Shown: one piece after another, positions 1 through 8,953 of the stretch | Layout: each line of letters begins with the position of its first letter | Position numbering within the stretch: position 1 is the first letter of the stretch | Source of the DNA: Staphylococcus capitis subsp. capitis | GTDB lineage: Bacteria > Bacillota > Bacilli > Staphylococcales > Staphylococcaceae | Reading direction: 5' to 3' | Length of the DNA: 64,000 nucleotides | NCBI RefSeq assembly: GCF_040739495.1 | Contig: NZ_CP145263.1 | Span: 1,488,001-1,552,000 of the forward strand | Notes under the pieces: model-generated | Told to the model about the DNA's origin: nothing | What the model saw: the letters and a program-made list of their open reading frames with translations, nothing else | Database searches by the model: none | Translations under genes and position numbers: made by a program

Positions 1-1106
1 AAAGAAAGCTGTAAATCACTTAAGATAATAACAGGACATTGATATTCTTCTGCTAAATTGAATGCCTCTACAGTGAGATAAAATGCATCCTCAGCATCAT
101 TTGGGGCAACGACAATTTTTGGAATATCACCATGTGTACCATATATCATTTGCATTAAATCTGATTGTTCTTGTTTAGTAGGTAAACCTGTTGAAGGACC
201 GCCACGTTGAGTGTTGATGATTACAAACGGTGTTTCAGTCATTCCTGATAAACCAATTGATTCCATCATTAGAGATAAACCAGGACCTGCGCTAGCTGTA
301 AATCCTCTTACGCCAGCATAGTTAGAACCTATTGCCATTGTAGCTGCAGCAATTTCATCTTCTGTTTGAACAACAGTGCCACCGACTTTAGGTAGATTAG
401 CAATCATATACTCCATAATTTCAGATGCTGGAGTAATAGGATAAGCAGCCATAAATTTCGAACCCGCTGATATAGCACCTAATCCTATTGCATCATTACC
501 TATCATATATAATTGAGGGTCTTCATTTATCGCTTCTAATTCAAAGTCTCCTTGAATAGTACTTAAGTGTTCTTGCATTAAACGATAACCTTCGTTAAGC
601 GCTTCTATATTCATATCAACTACTTTTTCTCCCTTTTTAGAGAACATATTAGTAATTAATTCTTCAAAAGTAGTCGTATCTAAATTCATAAGCGCTGAAG
701 TAGCCCCAATAGCGACCATGTTTTTCATAAGTGCTGTTCCAAGCTCTTTTGCAGTACTAGTAAATGGTAAATCTATAAGTTGTGCCTTACAGTCTTCTGG
801 TTTATTGGGTTTAGCCTTAGAATCAGCAATTATAATACTATCCTCTCTCATTTCATGATGATTCAACTCAATCGTTTCTTGATCAAATGCAATTAAAATA
901 TCTAAATCATCACTAATGGCATGAACTGGCGTAGTTGATACTCTTATTTTATTATTAGTGTGACCGCCTTTAATTCGACTTGAAAAGTGTCTGTAACCAT
1001 ATAAAAAGTATCCCTTTCTATTCATTGCTGTAGCGAAAATTTCTCCAGTAGATTCGATACCTTCACCTTGTTGTCCGCCCACTTTCCATGATAGTTGTGA
1101 TTTCAT
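1..1106 (-). CDS. korA: 2-oxoacid:acceptor oxidoreductase, alpha subunit (3' end cut by window)
   Basis: Partial gene that runs off the left edge, with about 368 codons visible. It should form the alpha subunit of a pyruvate/2-oxoglutarate:ferredoxin-type oxidoreductase that converts 2-oxoacids to acyl-CoA together with a thiamine-diphosphate beta subunit, which would lie outside the window. The start MKSQLSWKVGGQQGEGI contains the gamma-domain glycine-rich motif (GGQQGEG), and further on come YPITPASEIMEY and ASAGPGLSLMMESIG, typical of the alpha domain. The ATG at 1106 sits 8 nt behind AGGAGG. An earlier ATG at 1113 is followed at once by TGA and is not used. Family assignment is firm; substrate preference cannot be read from the sequence. 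Confidence 0.9.
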   Translation of the reverse strand, partial: MKSQLSWKVGGQQGEGIESTGEIFATAMNRKGYFLYGYRHFSSRIKGGHTNNKIRVSTTPVHAISDDLDILIAFDQETIELNHHEMREDSIIIADSKAKPNKPEDCKAQLIDLPFTSTAKELGTALMKNMVAIGATSALMNLDTTTFEELITNMFSKKGEKVVDMNIEALNEGYRLMQEHLSTIQGDFELEAINEDPQLYMIGNDAIGLGAISAGSKFMAAYPITPASEIMEYMIANLPKVGGTVVQTEDEIAAATMAIGSNYAGVRGFTASAGPGLSLMMESIGLSGMTETPFVIINTQRGGPSTGLPTKQEQSDLMQMIYGTHGDIPKIVVAPNDAEDAFYLTVEAFNLAEEYQCPVIILSDLQLS

Positions 1107-1155
1107 ATCACATGCCTCCTGTGGATATAATTCATATTTTATATTAACAAAAGAA

Positions 1156-1183
1156 ACCACCGTTTTACTATGTAAACAGTGGT
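1156..1183 (-). terminator. Terminator after ymdB
   Basis: Inverted repeat ACCAC-GTTTTAC / GTAAAC-GTGGT with one bulge and a small loop, followed on the minus strand by a T-rich tail (TTTCTTTTGTT). It lies between the ymdB stop and the korA ribosome-binding site, so korA probably has its own promoter or relies on read-through. Confidence 0.6.
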
Positions 1184-1240
1184 ACAAAATTAAATTCATA
1201 CTAATGGACGATAACCTTTAAATACTATTGAGACAGGGGT

Positions 1241-2035
1241 TTATCCCTGAAAAGGATTGTCATCATTTATTAATATTCTTTCAATTTGTGTAGTTTTACC
1301 TTCTTTATCTAAATCAATAATAACGCCTGATAAAACACTGCGTCCTTCATCAGGTACTACATGTCTTTGAGGTAAACTTGTTATAAATCTATTAATCACT
1401 TCTTCGCGATTAATCCCTAAAATACCATCATAATACCCTGTCATACCAACATCAGTGATATAGCCAGTTCCATTTGGTAAGACGCGACTATCAGAAGTCT
1501 GTATGTGAGTATGCGTTCCAACTACTGCACTCACTCTTCCATCTAAATACCAACCCATAGCATTTTTTTCAGAAGTTGTTTCAGCATGAAAGTCAACAAA
1601 TATATATGGTGTCACTTTTCTTGCTTCTTCTATCAATTGATCTGCCTTTTTAAATGGGTCATCAATATCTTGCATAAATGAACGTCCTTGCAAGTTAATA
1701 ATAGCTAATTTTTTTTCATTAATTTGAATATAACGCATTCCAACTCCTGGCGCTTCTTCTGGAAAATTAGCCGGACGAACCATGCGATTAGCATCATCAA
1801 TAAAGTCATAAATTTCTCTTTGACCATAAGTATGATTACCCATAGTCATGAAGTCTACGCCTTCTCTTAATAATTGTTTATAAATCTTTTCTGTTAACCC
1901 TTTGCCATGTGCTGCATTTTCAGCATTTACAATAGAGACTGTAGGGCGATAGCTTTGTTTGATTTTAGGTAAATATGTAGAAATTGCTTTTCTACCGATT
2001 TTTCCAACGATATCTCCAATAAACAATATTCTCAT
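1241..2035 (-). CDS. ymdB: YmdB-family metallophosphoesterase
   Basis: 264 residues, full length for the YmdB family (2',3'-cyclic nucleotide phosphodiesterase; in Bacillus it affects biofilm and motility decisions and is linked to RNase Y). Metal-binding motifs are visible in order: FIGDIVGKIGRK near the N-terminus, NAENAAHGKG at about residues 37-46, MGNHTYG at about 65, DFHAETTSEK at about 148 and GTHTHIQTSD at about 173. The start ATG follows GAGGA at 10 nt. The gene neighbours rny, as in other Firmicutes, although here a small plus-strand gene lies between them. Confidence 0.93.
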   Translation of the reverse strand: MRILFIGDIVGKIGRKAISTYLPKIKQSYRPTVSIVNAENAAHGKGLTEKIYKQLLREGVDFMTMGNHTYGQREIYDFIDDANRMVRPANFPEEAPGVGMRYIQINEKKLAIINLQGRSFMQDIDDPFKKADQLIEEARKVTPYIFVDFHAETTSEKNAMGWYLDGRVSAVVGTHTHIQTSDSRVLPNGTGYITDVGMTGYYDGILGINREEVINRFITSLPQRHVVPDEGRSVLSGVIIDLDKEGKTTQIERILINDDNPFQG

Positions 2036-2197
2036 TAATCGTTCATCCTCTCATAAAAATAGTTTAATAGATACCGCCTTAGAATTAAAGTATCCAGTAC
2101 AAATTAATTATTCTGAATATTAAAAGACTTTTCTTCTTTGAATTTATTTAATATGTTAATATGAAGTTAACAAAATTCTAGGAGTTGTAAATAATAC

Positions 2198-2413
2198 ATG
2201 TCTATTAATATTGATCCTGAAAAATTTGCAGAATTAGTAGTAAATTCGAATCCAGCAAAATCTGATGAACCTGAAGATATTGCTAAAGAAAGCTTAACAC
2301 TTTACATTAATGCTTATCGTTTAGCTGAAAAATATTCAAATATTGCTACTAATTGTTACGATACAGCTGAAATCATTAAAGAAATCAATGATGCAGACCT
2401 ACAATTAAAATAA
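2198..2413 (+). CDS. Conserved-looking 71-residue protein of unknown function
   Basis: Small acidic protein (MSINIDPEKFAELVVNS...) with no signal peptide or membrane segment; it looks mostly helical. I do not recognise a family. That it is a real gene is supported by AGGAG at 2180-2184 (13 nt from the ATG, a little long), an A/T-rich upstream region that could hold a promoter, and a perfect 32-nt palindrome with a T-run 30 nt after the stop. It is one of the few plus-strand genes in the window, divergent from ymdB and convergent with rny. No function is proposed. Confidence 0.7.
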   Translation: MSINIDPEKFAELVVNSNPAKSDEPEDIAKESLTLYINAYRLAEKYSNIATNCYDTAEIIKEINDADLQLK

Positions 2414-2443
2414 TTTAGTAATTAATTACTAAAACTTAGTTTT

Positions 2444-2480
2444 AAGTCAACATAATCAATTGATTATGTTGACTTTTTTA
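2444..2480 (+). terminator. Terminator of the 71-residue gene
   Basis: Perfect palindrome from 2444 to 2475 (arms AAGTCAACATAATCA and its complement, closing on an AT-rich centre), running straight into a T-tract. It works as a terminator in the plus direction; no T-run is present on the minus side. Confidence 0.85.
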
Positions 2481-2487
2481 TTATTCC

Positions 2488-2614
2488 TGTCATACTTGAA
2501 TCTTTGTTTCAAGCGTAAGAGCCACTAACCGATTCCTCGGTAAGTTTTCTTGTCATACTTGAATCTTTGTTTCAAGCATAAGAGCCACTAACCGATTCCT
2601 CGGTAAGTGGCTCT
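2488..2614. repeat. Direct repeat pair, period 63, one copy carrying a hairpin
   Basis: Two copies of a unit starting TGTCATACTTGAATCTTTG at 2488 and 2551, identical apart from one base (AAGCG versus AAGCA) over about 57 nt. The second copy continues into the complementary arm, giving a 14-bp stem with one mismatch at 2581-2614 (AGAGCCACT... / ...AGTGGCTCT) just 5 nt from the rny stop. The first copy stops before that arm. A smaller inverted repeat (CTTGAA/TTCAAG) lies in each unit. No T-run follows the hairpin on either strand, so a terminator role is uncertain. Confidence 0.8.
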
Positions 2615-2619
2615 AAAAA

Positions 2620-4179
2620 TTATTTTGCATATTCTACTGCTCTAGTCTCTCGAACAACTGTCACTTTGATGTGACCAGGATATTGTAATTCTTCTTCTAT
2701 TTGATATTTGATATCTCTAGCCAATCTGTATGATTTTAAATCATCAATTTCTTCAGGTGAGACAACTACGCGAATTTCTCTACCTGCTTGGATTGCAAAT
2801 GCTTTTTCAACTCCATCATAACTTTCTGATAAAGCTTCTAATCTTTCTAATCTTCTAATATAGTTTTCAAGTGTCTCTTTACGAGCACCCGGTCTTGCTG
2901 CTGATAAAGCATCGGCAGCAGCAACTAAGATAGAAATAATAGAAGTTGGCTCTACATCACCGTGATGTGAGTGAATAGCATTAGTTACTGTTTCATTCTC
3001 ACCATATTTCTTAGCTAATTCAACACCTATTTCTACGTGACTTCCCTCAACTTCATGGTCAATTGCTTTACCAACATCATGAAGTAAACCTGCGCGCTTA
3101 GCAAGAGTAACGTCCTCACCTAGCTCAGCAGCTAACATACCTGAAAGGTGCGCCACTTCAATAGAATGTTTAAGCACATTTTGGCCATAACTCGTACGGT
3201 AATTTAATCGACCAAGTATTTTAACTAGATCAGGGTGCATATTATGAACATTAATTTCAAATGTTGCTTGTTCACCTGCATCTCTAATGATATCGTCAAC
3301 TTCTTTTCTAGCTTTTTCGACCATATCTTCAATACGTCCAGGATGAATACGACCATCTGAAACTAAATTAACTAATGCTGTTCTAGCTATTTCTCGTCGA
3401 ATTGGGTCAAAGCCTGATAAAATAACCGCTTCTGGAGTATCATCAATAATCAAGTCTATACCAGTAAGCGTTTCTAATGTACGGATATTTCGACCTTCTC
3501 TACCAATGATACGTCCTTTCATTTCATCATTAGGTAAATTAACAACTGAAACAGTTGATTCGGTTGTGTGATCGGCTGCTAATCTTTGTACTGTAGTGGC
3601 AAGTAATTCTTTTGCTGTTTTATCTACTTTTTCTTTCGCTTCTTTTTCTTTTTCTTTAACAAGTATTGCAATATCTTGTGACAGTTCTTCTTCAACTCGT
3701 TGAAGTTGTTCATTTACAGCTTCTTCTTGAGTGAGACCGGAGATGCGTTCTAATTCTTGTTCATGCTTCATTATTAATGTTTGAACACTACTCTCTTTTG
3801 CATCTACTTGTTGTTGTCTTTCTTCAATTTTTGATTCTTTTTGTTCTAAAATCTCATCCTTTTTATCTAAAAGATCAGATTTTCGATCCAAGTTCTCTTC
3901 TTTTTGAAGAAGTCGGGTTTCTTGTCTTTGAAGTTCCCCGCGTCTCTCACGCAGTTCACTTTCTGTTTGTTCTCTTAAAATTTGGTTCTCTTCTTTTGCT
4001 TCAAGCAATTTTTCTTTTTTAATATTGTCAGCTTCTTTATTAGCATAACTAACAATATCTTCGGCAGTTTGTCTTGCTTGAACTTGTTTTTGGTGTAATA
4101 AATTTCGGGCAACGACATACCCTACAACAACGCCTAGAATTATCCCCAGCAAAATGAGTAGGAGGCTTAATAAATTCAC
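2620..4179 (-). CDS. rny: Ribonuclease Y
   Basis: 519 residues, full length. Membrane-anchored endoribonuclease that starts mRNA decay in Firmicutes (CvfA in Staphylococcus aureus). Domain order: N-terminal transmembrane helix (residues 4-24), long charged coiled coil (about 30-205, rich in E/K/Q), KH domain with [13 protein letters not shown] at about 222-234, then an HD domain with the HD pair in [10 protein letters not shown] at about 365-374. The start ATG follows AGGAGGTG. A sigma-A-type promoter lies about 85-115 nt upstream and a duplicated hairpin unit follows the stop. Confidence 0.97.
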   Translation of the reverse strand: MNLLSLLLILLGIILGVVVGYVVARNLLHQKQVQARQTAEDIVSYANKEADNIKKEKLLEAKEENQILREQTESELRERRGELQRQETRLLQKEENLDRKSDLLDKKDEILEQKESKIEERQQQVDAKESSVQTLIMKHEQELERISGLTQEEAVNEQLQRVEEELSQDIAILVKEKEKEAKEKVDKTAKELLATTVQRLAADHTTESTVSVVNLPNDEMKGRIIGREGRNIRTLETLTGIDLIIDDTPEAVILSGFDPIRREIARTALVNLVSDGRIHPGRIEDMVEKARKEVDDIIRDAGEQATFEINVHNMHPDLVKILGRLNYRTSYGQNVLKHSIEVAHLSGMLAAELGEDVTLAKRAGLLHDVGKAIDHEVEGSHVEIGVELAKKYGENETVTNAIHSHHGDVEPTSIISILVAAADALSAARPGARKETLENYIRRLERLEALSESYDGVEKAFAIQAGREIRVVVSPEEIDDLKSYRLARDIKYQIEEELQYPGHIKVTVVRETRAVEYAK

Positions 4180-4263
4180 ATAAACACCTCCTTTATCTAG
4201 GGTTTGCTCTGTATATCAAAATCAATATGATTATATGAAATTATATAAGAATCATACACACTA

Positions 4264-4293
4264 ATTGTACGTTTTTCGACAGAGGAGTGTCAA
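4264..4293 (-). promoter_or_regulatory. Candidate rny promoter
   Basis: On the minus strand TTGACA (4288-4293) and TACAAT (4264-4269) are separated by 18 nt, a near-consensus sigma-A promoter about 85 nt upstream of the rny start. Confidence 0.6.
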
Positions 4294-4352
4294 GATATGA
4301 AATTCCTTAACATACGTTTAAAACCCATACTTATCACGTAAATTTACTCTAT

Positions 4353-4383
4353 AAAAAATGGATAGCAATTAGCCATCCATTTT
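4353..4383 (-). terminator. Terminator after recA
   Basis: Inverted repeat AAAATGGAT.GC / GC.ATCCATTTT with a 5-nt loop and one mismatch, followed by a T-run on the minus strand, 30 nt after the recA stop. Confidence 0.85.
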
Positions 4384-4413
4384 CACTCTTATTTATATAT
4401 TTGTGAATAATAA

Positions 4414-5466
4414 TTATTCTTCATCAAATAAAGTTTTAGGTGCTTCCTCTTCAGCATCTGTTTCTTCAACGTCACCATCAAATATTCCTAATTTTTCACG
4501 TAATTTACGATCAATTTCTTCTTTAATTTGAGGGTTTTCTTTTAAATACGTTTTAACATTTTCTTTACCTTGACCCATTCGGTCGCCGTTGTAAGAATAC
4601 CAAGCGCCAGATTTATCAACGATATCGTTTTCAACACCTAAGTCAATTAATTCACCTTCTTTAGAAATTCCTTGACCATACATAATATCTACTTCAGCTA
4701 CTCTGAATGGAGGTGCTACTTTATTTTTTACAACTTTGATTTTTGTTCTGTTACCTACGATATCTTGGCCTTGTTTTAATTGTTCAGCTCTTCTTACTTC
4801 CAATCTTACAGAACTATAGAATTTTAATGCTCGGCCACCTGGCGTAGTTTCAGGATTACCAAACATCACACCAACTTTTTCACGAATTTGGTTAATAAAG
4901 ATTGCAGTTGTGTTTGATTTAGAAATTGCACCAGATAATTTTCTTAAAGCTTGTGACATTAATCTAGCTTGTAAACCAACATGTGTATCTCCCATTTCAC
5001 CTTCAATTTCAGCTTTAGGTGTTAATGCTGCTACAGAGTCAACTACGACAATGTCTACGGCACCACTTCGAACAAATGCTTCAGCAATTTCAAGTCCTTG
5101 TTCCCCATGGTCAGGTTGAGATAAATAAAGGTTATCAATATCTACGCCTAAAGCTTGAGCATAAACAGGGTCAAGTGCATGTTCGGCATCAATAAATGCA
5201 GCTACTCCACCATTTTTTTGAACTTCTGCAATTGCATGTAGAGCAACTGTTGTTTTACCTGAACTTTCAGGTCCATAAATTTCAATAATTCTTCCTTTAG
5301 GATAACCGCCTACACCTAGGGCATTATCCACCGTCACAGAACCACTTGAAGTGCTTGATACTTTACGACCTTTATTGTCGCCTAATTTCATAACCGCACC
5401 TTTACCAAATGATTTCTCCATATTTTTTATAACTGTATCTAAAGCTTTTTGACGTTCGTTATCCAA
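4414..5466 (-). CDS. recA: RecA recombinase
   Basis: 350 residues. ATP-dependent DNA strand-exchange protein and co-protease for LexA. Walker A GPESSGKT is at residues 65-72 and the Walker B region reads [10 protein letters not shown]. The L1/L2 DNA-binding loop region is [19 protein letters not shown], and the C-terminus is acidic ([11 protein letters not shown]). Translation starts at a TTG codon with AGGAGG 7 nt before it. The gene has its own promoter with an upstream SOS box and its own terminator, so it is probably monocistronic. Confidence 0.98.
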   Translation of the reverse strand: MDNERQKALDTVIKNMEKSFGKGAVMKLGDNKGRKVSSTSSGSVTVDNALGVGGYPKGRIIEIYGPESSGKTTVALHAIAEVQKNGGVAAFIDAEHALDPVYAQALGVDIDNLYLSQPDHGEQGLEIAEAFVRSGAVDIVVVDSVAALTPKAEIEGEMGDTHVGLQARLMSQALRKLSGAISKSNTTAIFINQIREKVGVMFGNPETTPGGRALKFYSSVRLEVRRAEQLKQGQDIVGNRTKIKVVKNKVAPPFRVAEVDIMYGQGISKEGELIDLGVENDIVDKSGAWYSYNGDRMGQGKENVKTYLKENPQIKEEIDRKLREKLGIFDGDVEETDAEEEAPKTLFDEE

Positions 5467-5515
5467 AGCGAGACCTCCTAATTACGAAAGTAATCTTTTT
5501 TAATATCTTATCTTT

Positions 5516-5544
5516 ACTATACAAGCAATCAAATCAAAACACAA
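5516..5544 (-). promoter_or_regulatory. recA promoter
   Basis: Minus-strand TTGTGT (5539-5544) and TATAGT (5516-5521) with a 17-nt spacer, about 50 nt upstream of the recA start and directly downstream of the SOS box. Confidence 0.65.
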
Positions 5545-5552
5545 GCATTTTG

Positions 5553-5566
5553 CGAATATTTGTTCG
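5553..5566 (-). promoter_or_regulatory. LexA (SOS) box of recA
   Basis: CGAACAAATATTCG on the minus strand, a near-palindrome that fits the Gram-positive SOS consensus GAAC-N4-GTTC with one departure (ATTCG for GTTCG). It lies 8 nt upstream of the -35 element. A second half-like site, CGAACAAACGTACT at 5596-5609 (plus strand), is weaker. LexA control of recA is established in staphylococci; use of this exact site is inferred. Confidence 0.8.
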
Positions 5567-5634
5567 TATATCTGTGGTATTAAATAACCCGAAAACGAAC
5601 AAACGTACTTATATTTTAAACAAGAAAAGAATAA

Positions 5635-6783
5635 TTATCGATTTTCAAACCATTTTAATAATATTATCATCGCATAATTTTGACTTCTGCTTCTTAATAA
5701 ATTTCTACTTTGAGTCATCTTGAAAGTATCAACATTTAATGCCTCTCCATCATACATTGCTAAGTAGACTTCTTCATTTTCATGTAATAAAACAATACCC
5801 AAATCAGTTTGGTATAAATCTTTGACATATTGTGCTGCATTAAGTAACTGGTCATGGATACTATCTCTAGAGTCTACAAATAAATCATTATGTGGTAATG
5901 ATCCATTAAGTAAATTATCTTGATCCACATTTTTTAGTCTTGTATATAATGCGCCATTCGTTACTCCATCATATATTGCAAACGTTTCATTTACTCTAGA
6001 CATCACAGACTTTTCGAGAGTAATGTCATCTGATCCATAATAATAATCACCTATACGATCAAGTACTTCCTTCTTAATAGGTGCAATAAGGTTTTCACAT
6101 TCATTTTGTGTGTCAGAATTAGCAGTAATTCTAATATAAACTTCATGTGTTCCAGCTAATGGAGCAATAGTTGGATTAGTTTGATTCTCTATGAGATCCA
6201 TGAGTATCGTTTCTACTTTAGATTCACCTATTCCAGCAAATCTTAACAACTCTGAATAAATTACACTATCATCATCTAATAAATAAGGTAATAGCTCATT
6301 TTTAGCCATAGGCTTCATTTCACGAGGAGGTCCTGGTAAAAGCACTACCTTTTTATCATCCTTTTCAACTAACATTCCTGGCGCCATTCCATTTTTATTT
6401 GGTAGTACTTTGCAACCATCAATGACTAATGCTTGTTGTTTATTATTAGGTGTCATTTCTTGTCCCTGCTCTTTGAAATAGCTCTCAATATATTCTAACG
6501 ATGCTTCATCAGTAACTAATTCTTTACCTAATACTTTAGCTACAGTATGTTTAGTTAAATCATCTTTTGTAGGTCCTAAACCACCTGTCAACACAAGAGT
6601 ATCAAAGCGTTCTAATCCTTGTCTGATAATGTATTCTAATCTTTCTGGATTATCTCCAATCACAGTATGTTCAACCACACTTTTACCAATGCCATTAAAA
6701 AGTTTGGATAGATATTGACCATTCGTGTTTGCTATTTGCCCTAAAAGTAATTCAGAACCTACAGCAATTATTGATATTTTCAT
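5635..6783 (-). CDS. cinA: CinA-family protein with degenerate C-terminal domain
   Basis: 382 residues. The N-terminal molybdopterin-binding-like (COG1058) domain is intact: AVGSELLLGQIANTNG (7-22), GGLGPTKDDLT (67-77) and LLPGPPREM. The C-terminal region from about residue 268 sits where the NMN-deamidase domain belongs, but the usual AESCTGG serine motif is replaced by AIYDGVTNG and the later Gly/Pro-rich catalytic segment is not recognisable. Nicotinamide-nucleotide deamidation is therefore doubtful. The adjacent cinA-recA order is the classic competence arrangement, but the recA promoter lies between them. The ATG follows GGGGTG. Confidence 0.9.
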   Translation of the reverse strand: MKISIIAVGSELLLGQIANTNGQYLSKLFNGIGKSVVEHTVIGDNPERLEYIIRQGLERFDTLVLTGGLGPTKDDLTKHTVAKVLGKELVTDEASLEYIESYFKEQGQEMTPNNKQQALVIDGCKVLPNKNGMAPGMLVEKDDKKVVLLPGPPREMKPMAKNELLPYLLDDDSVIYSELLRFAGIGESKVETILMDLIENQTNPTIAPLAGTHEVYIRITANSDTQNECENLIAPIKKEVLDRIGDYYYGSDDITLEKSVMSRVNETFAIYDGVTNGALYTRLKNVDQDNLLNGSLPHNDLFVDSRDSIHDQLLNAAQYVKDLYQTDLGIVLLHENEEVYLAMYDGEALNVDTFKMTQSRNLLRSRSQNYAMIILLKWFENR

Positions 6784-6864
6784 TGGTTTTCACCCCTTTA
6801 ACCATCATTTTCGCAATAAATTCATTATATATTTTTTGATTTAATAAATCTAAAAAAAGCGTTC

Positions 6865-6911
6865 AAAAAAAGACTACACTTTATAAAAGTAATATTATAA
6901 AGTGTAGTCTT
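6865..6911 (-). terminator. Terminator after pgsA
   Basis: Perfect 17-bp stem (6870-6886 with 6895-6911), 8-nt loop and T6 tail on the minus strand, 14 nt after the pgsA stop. One of the strongest terminators in the window. Confidence 0.93.
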
Positions 6912-6924
6912 ATAACATCTAATT

Positions 6925-7506
6925 TTATTTTGATTGTTTAAATACATCTTTACCTTTATAGAAATACTCAATACCAGAAAGAATAGTGAAGAACACTCCT
7001 ATATATAGCAACGTGACGCCTAGTGGAAAATGAATATAATGAACGAGTGGATCACCTAGTAATATCCAAATAATTGCCACCATAGTGACTGCAGTCTTAA
7101 TTTTACCTAGTTGACCTGCCGCACTTACAAATCCTTGTTCAATTTGTAGTAGACGTAAGCCTGTAACTGCAAATTCACGTGCAATAATTATGATAGCTAC
7201 AACTGAATTTGTAAATCCTAATTGAACCATTACAATAAGGGCACTAGCTACTAAAAGTTTATCAGCTAATGGGTCTAAAAATTTACCCATATTTGTAACA
7301 AGTTGCCATTTACGTGCTAAGTATCCATCAGCAAAGTCACTTAAAGATGCAAGTATAAAAATTATTGCACTTATTAAAATTTCAATTCTAATGTGATATC
7401 CACCTAGAAAAGAGACCTTTCCAAATCCGAAATCTACTAATGCAAATAGTATGAAAACGGGTATCAATATAACTCTAAATACCGTAATTTGATTCGGTAT
7501 ATTCAT
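6925..7506 (-). CDS. pgsA: CDP-diacylglycerol-glycerol-3-phosphate 3-phosphatidyltransferase
   Basis: 193-residue integral membrane enzyme that makes phosphatidylglycerophosphate, the first committed step to phosphatidylglycerol and cardiolipin. The CDP-alcohol phosphatidyltransferase signature is complete: D57, D60-G61, A64-R65, G74, D78 and D82. About five hydrophobic segments surround it. The gene ends a cluster with the RodZ-like and YmfK genes and is closed by a strong terminator. Confidence 0.96.
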   Translation of the reverse strand: MNIPNQITVFRVILIPVFILFALVDFGFGKVSFLGGYHIRIEILISAIIFILASLSDFADGYLARKWQLVTNMGKFLDPLADKLLVASALIVMVQLGFTNSVVAIIIIAREFAVTGLRLLQIEQGFVSAAGQLGKIKTAVTMVAIIWILLGDPLVHYIHFPLGVTLLYIGVFFTILSGIEYFYKGKDVFKQSK

Positions 7507-7533
7507 ATTAAATCCTCATTTCTAAAACTTTAT

Positions 7534-7926
7534 TTATATAATTAACACTGCAAGTATCCAAATGATTAAAGAAACAATTACTATAAAACCAATTAGCATA
7601 ATCAATTGTAATGTTTCTTTAGCCTTACTACGATACGTGGGAGCTTCTCCATTAGAAAAAGCAACAATTAAATCATCAATTTGATTCTGATTATTTGGTA
7701 TTTCGTCACGATGAGCTTCAATAAGTTGATTAGGTTCAATGTTGACTACGTTAGCATATTTGCGAATAAATCCCTCTGTGTAATCCTTTTTGGCTAATAA
7801 ATCAAAATCATTATTTTCAATATGTATTAAAGTTTGACGCTTAAGTTGTGTACGTTGTTCAAGTTCATTTAAAGTCATACCTAATCGTTCACGTCTACCT
7901 TTTAATGCTTCACCAACAGTTTTCAC
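7534..7926 (-). CDS. Short RodZ-like helix-turn-helix membrane protein
   Basis: 130 residues: an XRE-type helix-turn-helix (about 1-65, GEALKGRRERLGMTLNELE), a short linker, and a single C-terminal transmembrane helix (about 106-130). Full RodZ proteins continue with a large extracellular domain that is absent here, so this is the cytoplasmic plus membrane part only (YmfM-type in Bacillus). RodZ links MreB to the wall machinery; staphylococcal cocci lack MreB, so its partner here is unknown. It lies between ymfK and pgsA with short gaps on both sides. Confidence 0.85.
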   Translation of the reverse strand: MKTVGEALKGRRERLGMTLNELEQRTQLKRQTLIHIENNDFDLLAKKDYTEGFIRKYANVVNIEPNQLIEAHRDEIPNNQNQIDDLIVAFSNGEAPTYRSKAKETLQLIMLIGFIVIVSLIIWILAVLII

Positions 7927-7944
7927 ACACAGTCCTCCTCAAAC

Positions 7945-8772
7945 CTATTCAAAGAAACCAAATCCTCCACCAAACGGATCACCGAAATCTAAATTATTTT
8001 TGCTTTGAATTGTTTGTTTTTTCATTTCATCATAATGTATTTCTTGATTTTCATTTTCTCTTAATTCAATGATATAGTCAAAGTCTTCCATGCTATAGTT
8101 ACATGCTTCTACAAATAAATCGGGATGTTCAACCACTTTAATCGAAGGGAGGGTCATAACTTCTCTAACTAAATCTTGGTGTTTAGGATTAGATTCACGA
8201 GCCGTCACTGCACCATCAATAATGTAAACATGATTCGAATCGTATTCAACTTTGATTAAAGAACTTCTTACCGTCTGCTTAATCAAAGTAGAACTAATAA
8301 ACAACCATCTTTTGTGTGCACAGACGCTTCCAGCAACAATCGATTCTGTTTTACCAACCCGTGGCATACCTCGTATTCCTATTAACTTATGTCCCTCTTC
8401 TTTGAAAAGTTCAGCTAAAAAGTCTACAAGTAAGCCTAGATCTTCTCTCTCGAATTTGAATGTTTTTTTATCATCTGCATCTTGTTCTATGTATCTACCA
8501 TGTCTTACCGCAAGGCGATCTCTGAGTTCAGGGATTCTTAATTTGGTAATATCTATTTCATTAATTTCTTTAACTATTTGTTCAAAGCGTTCAACTTTTT
8601 CAAGTTTATCAGTTTTGATAAGTAAACCCCTTTTACCTTGATCAACACCGTTAATTGTAACAATACTAATTCCCAACATACCTAATAAACTTGATATGTC
8701 ACCAAGTAATCCGGCCCGATTAATAGTAATCTCATACTCTAGATACCATTCTTTTCTTTCTGCTACTGCCAT
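7945..8772 (-). CDS. DUF3388 / YmfK-family protein
   Basis: 275 residues from the ATG at 8772, which has AAGGGGTGG 7 nt upstream; a TTG 24 nt earlier overlaps that site and is rejected. Residues about 8-70 (EYEITINRAGLLGDISSLLG) look like an ACT-type regulatory fold. In the middle, IRGMPRVGKTES matches the Walker A pattern GxxxxGKT, followed by hydrophobic strands. The C-terminus is Gly/Phe-rich (DPFGGGFGFFE). The family is conserved beside pgsA and cinA in Bacillales but has no known function that I can state. Confidence 0.85.
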   Translation of the reverse strand: MAVAERKEWYLEYEITINRAGLLGDISSLLGMLGISIVTINGVDQGKRGLLIKTDKLEKVERFEQIVKEINEIDITKLRIPELRDRLAVRHGRYIEQDADDKKTFKFEREDLGLLVDFLAELFKEEGHKLIGIRGMPRVGKTESIVAGSVCAHKRWLFISSTLIKQTVRSSLIKVEYDSNHVYIIDGAVTARESNPKHQDLVREVMTLPSIKVVEHPDLFVEACNYSMEDFDYIIELRENENQEIHYDEMKKQTIQSKNNLDFGDPFGGGFGFFE

Positions 8773-8953
8773 GATATAACCACCCCTTGTTTTCAATCAC
8801 GCACTTGAAAGCTTTTTCAAAGTTTGATTTAAAAACATTATAACATCGATTAGGAAACTCGCACTTAAGAATTGTATTTATTTTCTTAAAAAACACTAAC
8901 AAAACGCTTCGAATAGTTATCAATAAAACCAGAAATACACTGGTTACAAAAGG

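Noticed and set aside
8732..8923. 63-codon minus-strand frame upstream of ymfK
   Set aside because: It overlaps the ymfK start in another frame and looks like the ymfK leader region.
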